Assembly (NCBI GenBank): GCA_963751695.1 | Contig: CAVVVP010000003.1 | Location: 868,001-932,000, forward strand | DNA from: SZUA-22 sp963751695 | GTDB lineage: Bacteria; Bacteroidota; Ignavibacteria; Ignavibacteriales; Melioribacteraceae | DNA length: 64,000 nucleotides | Direction: 5' to 3' | Shown here: one piece after another, positions 63,149-64,000 of the stretch | Layout: each line of letters begins with the position of its first letter | Numbering within the stretch: the stretch's first letter is position 1 | Position numbers and translations under genes: made by a program | The notes under the pieces: generated by a model | The model's database searches: none | The model's input: only the letters and a program-made list of their open reading frames with translations | What the model was told of the DNA's origin: nothing

Positions 63149-64000
63149 CTACTTCAATTTATGTTTGAATAAGTCAATAAAAATTGGAATAACATCTTCA
63201 GCTTTTCCAACAATTCCATAATGAGCTACTTCGAATATCGGTGCATCAGGATCAGGATTAATTGCTATGATTTTATTTGCATCTTGCATTCCAGCTCTGT
63301 GTTGAATTGCACCGGAAATTCCAACTGAAAAAATGAGTTTTGGTCTCACTGTTACACCAGTCTGGCCAATCTGTCGATCACTAGATACAAATCCAGCATC
63401 AACAGCTGCTCTACTTCCAGCAACCTCTCCACCGACTGTGGCAGCAAGATCATGCACAAGTTGAAAATTCTCTTTGGTCCCTAAACCATAACCTCCAGCA
63501 ACTATTATTGGTGATCCTTTAAGATTCACTTTATTCTCTTCCCTGTATTGTTCAACTATCTCTACAAGATCATCCATATTGTCAGGTTCAAAAGCGATCT
63601 CTTCAATATTAACTGGTTTCGGTTCGTCGAGCTCATGCATCTCCATAACACCTTCGCGAACAGTAGCCATTTGAACTGGATTATCTGGAGTAATAATTGT
63701 AGCAATTATGTTTCCTCCAAACGCTGGTCGAATTTGTAAGAGCAATTCGTTGTAATCTTTCTTCAAGTAAGTTACATCTGATATTTGAAGATCTGTACAA
63801 TCGGCTGTTAGTCCACTTACGGTATTTGAAGCAACTCTTGGAGCCAATCCTCTTCCAATTACGGTTGCACCAAATAGTACAATTCTAGGTTGACGCTCGT
63901 TTACAAGTTTGTTTAAGGTTTTACTATACGGCAAAGGTCGATATTTTTCAAGCGCAGGGTGATCAACAAGGATCGCTGAGTCAACACCATATTTGAAGGT
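63149..64000 (-). CDS. etfA: Electron transfer flavoprotein alpha subunit (5' end outside window)
   Basis: The frame remains open to base 64000, so at least 283 residues are present and the start lies beyond the edge. ETF alpha features: LVDHPALEKYRP.., ATVIGRGLAPRVA, TADCTDL, IRPAFGGNI and a C-terminal FAD domain with AGGYGLGTKENF, GSRAAVDAGFV, QIGQTGVTVRPKLIFSVGISGAIQH and INPDPDAPIFE. With ETF beta it carries electrons from acyl-CoA dehydrogenases to the quinone pool. It is directly followed by an ACAD gene. Confidence 0.96.
   Translation of the reverse strand, partial: TFKYGVDSAILVDHPALEKYRPLPYSKTLNKLVNERQPRIVLFGATVIGRGLAPRVASNTVSGLTADCTDLQISDVTYLKKDYNELLLQIRPAFGGNIIATIITPDNPVQMATVREGVMEMHELDEPKPVNIEEIAFEPDNMDDLVEIVEQYREENKVNLKGSPIIVAGGYGLGTKENFQLVHDLAATVGGEVAGSRAAVDAGFVSSDRQIGQTGVTVRPKLIFSVGISGAIQHRAGMQDANKIIAINPDPDAPIFEVAHYGIVGKAEDVIPIFIDLFKHKLK

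Overview
The window is AT-rich bacterial DNA that reads like a member of the Bacteroidota/Chlorobiota/Ignavibacteriota lineage, most likely Ignavibacteria. Several secreted proteins end in type IX secretion (T9SS) sorting domains with the NYPNPFNP signature. There are two S46 dipeptidyl-peptidases, TonB-dependent uptake, doubled-CXXCH multiheme cytochromes and LytS/LytTR regulators. The phylum call is inference from these family signatures; there is no rRNA in the window.

Layout. 1-15.7 kb is a mixed region: the edge of an ABC exporter, a zinc phospholipase C-like surface protein, a membrane metallophosphoesterase behind a structured, terminator-rich leader, a lipoprotein EEP nuclease, an orphan amino-acid binding protein, a phosphoglycosyl transferase, a LytS/LytTR pair followed by a frameshifted small membrane protein, a TPR-tailed esterase, and a GH29 fucosidase plus URO-D-like pair. 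15.8-33.5 kb is a long minus-strand electron-transfer region. A 5-heme lipoprotein, a 666-aa predicted outer-membrane barrel and a cytochrome with about 15 heme motifs overlap as TAATG pairs, preceded by an NHL propeller lipoprotein. Further upstream are 4-heme and 12-heme cytochromes, a second NHL protein, a PAS-kinase/NarL pair and an NtrC-type kinase/regulator pair. At its 3' end sit a ThsB-type TIR protein and an arsenate-reductase-like protein lacking its catalytic cysteine. At its 5' end are an outer-membrane protein and two Gly-Asp-Gly-rich calcium-repeat proteins with paired CGAC-N6-GTCG sites and a sigma-54-like promoter.

34.0-50.3 kb is a plus-strand pectin utilisation locus: PL10, a TonB-dependent receptor (no SusD seen), a beta-helix protein made of two almost identical 441-residue copies, a LacI regulator, GH28, GH105, a ThuA-like protein, a multidomain PL1 lyase, and a truncated esterase-like N-terminus. 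The locus ends where fragments of mobile-element genes (a primase zinc finger and a DUF5659-like gene) abut, next to tRNA-Lys(UUU). 51.2-64 kb is mostly housekeeping: a CaCA antiporter without a canonical start, a phosphomannomutase frameshifted at its start, two S46 peptidases around a 5'-nucleotidase, an acyl-CoA dehydrogenase and EtfA running off the right edge.

Two features stand out. One is the apparent porin-cytochrome-NHL conduit with its regulators and associated Gly-Asp-Gly proteins. The other is a set of reading-frame breaks at about 8.62, 12.51, 23.56 and 53.94 kb. Each can be repaired by removing 1 or 4 bases, so they may be sequencing or assembly errors or real inactivation events.
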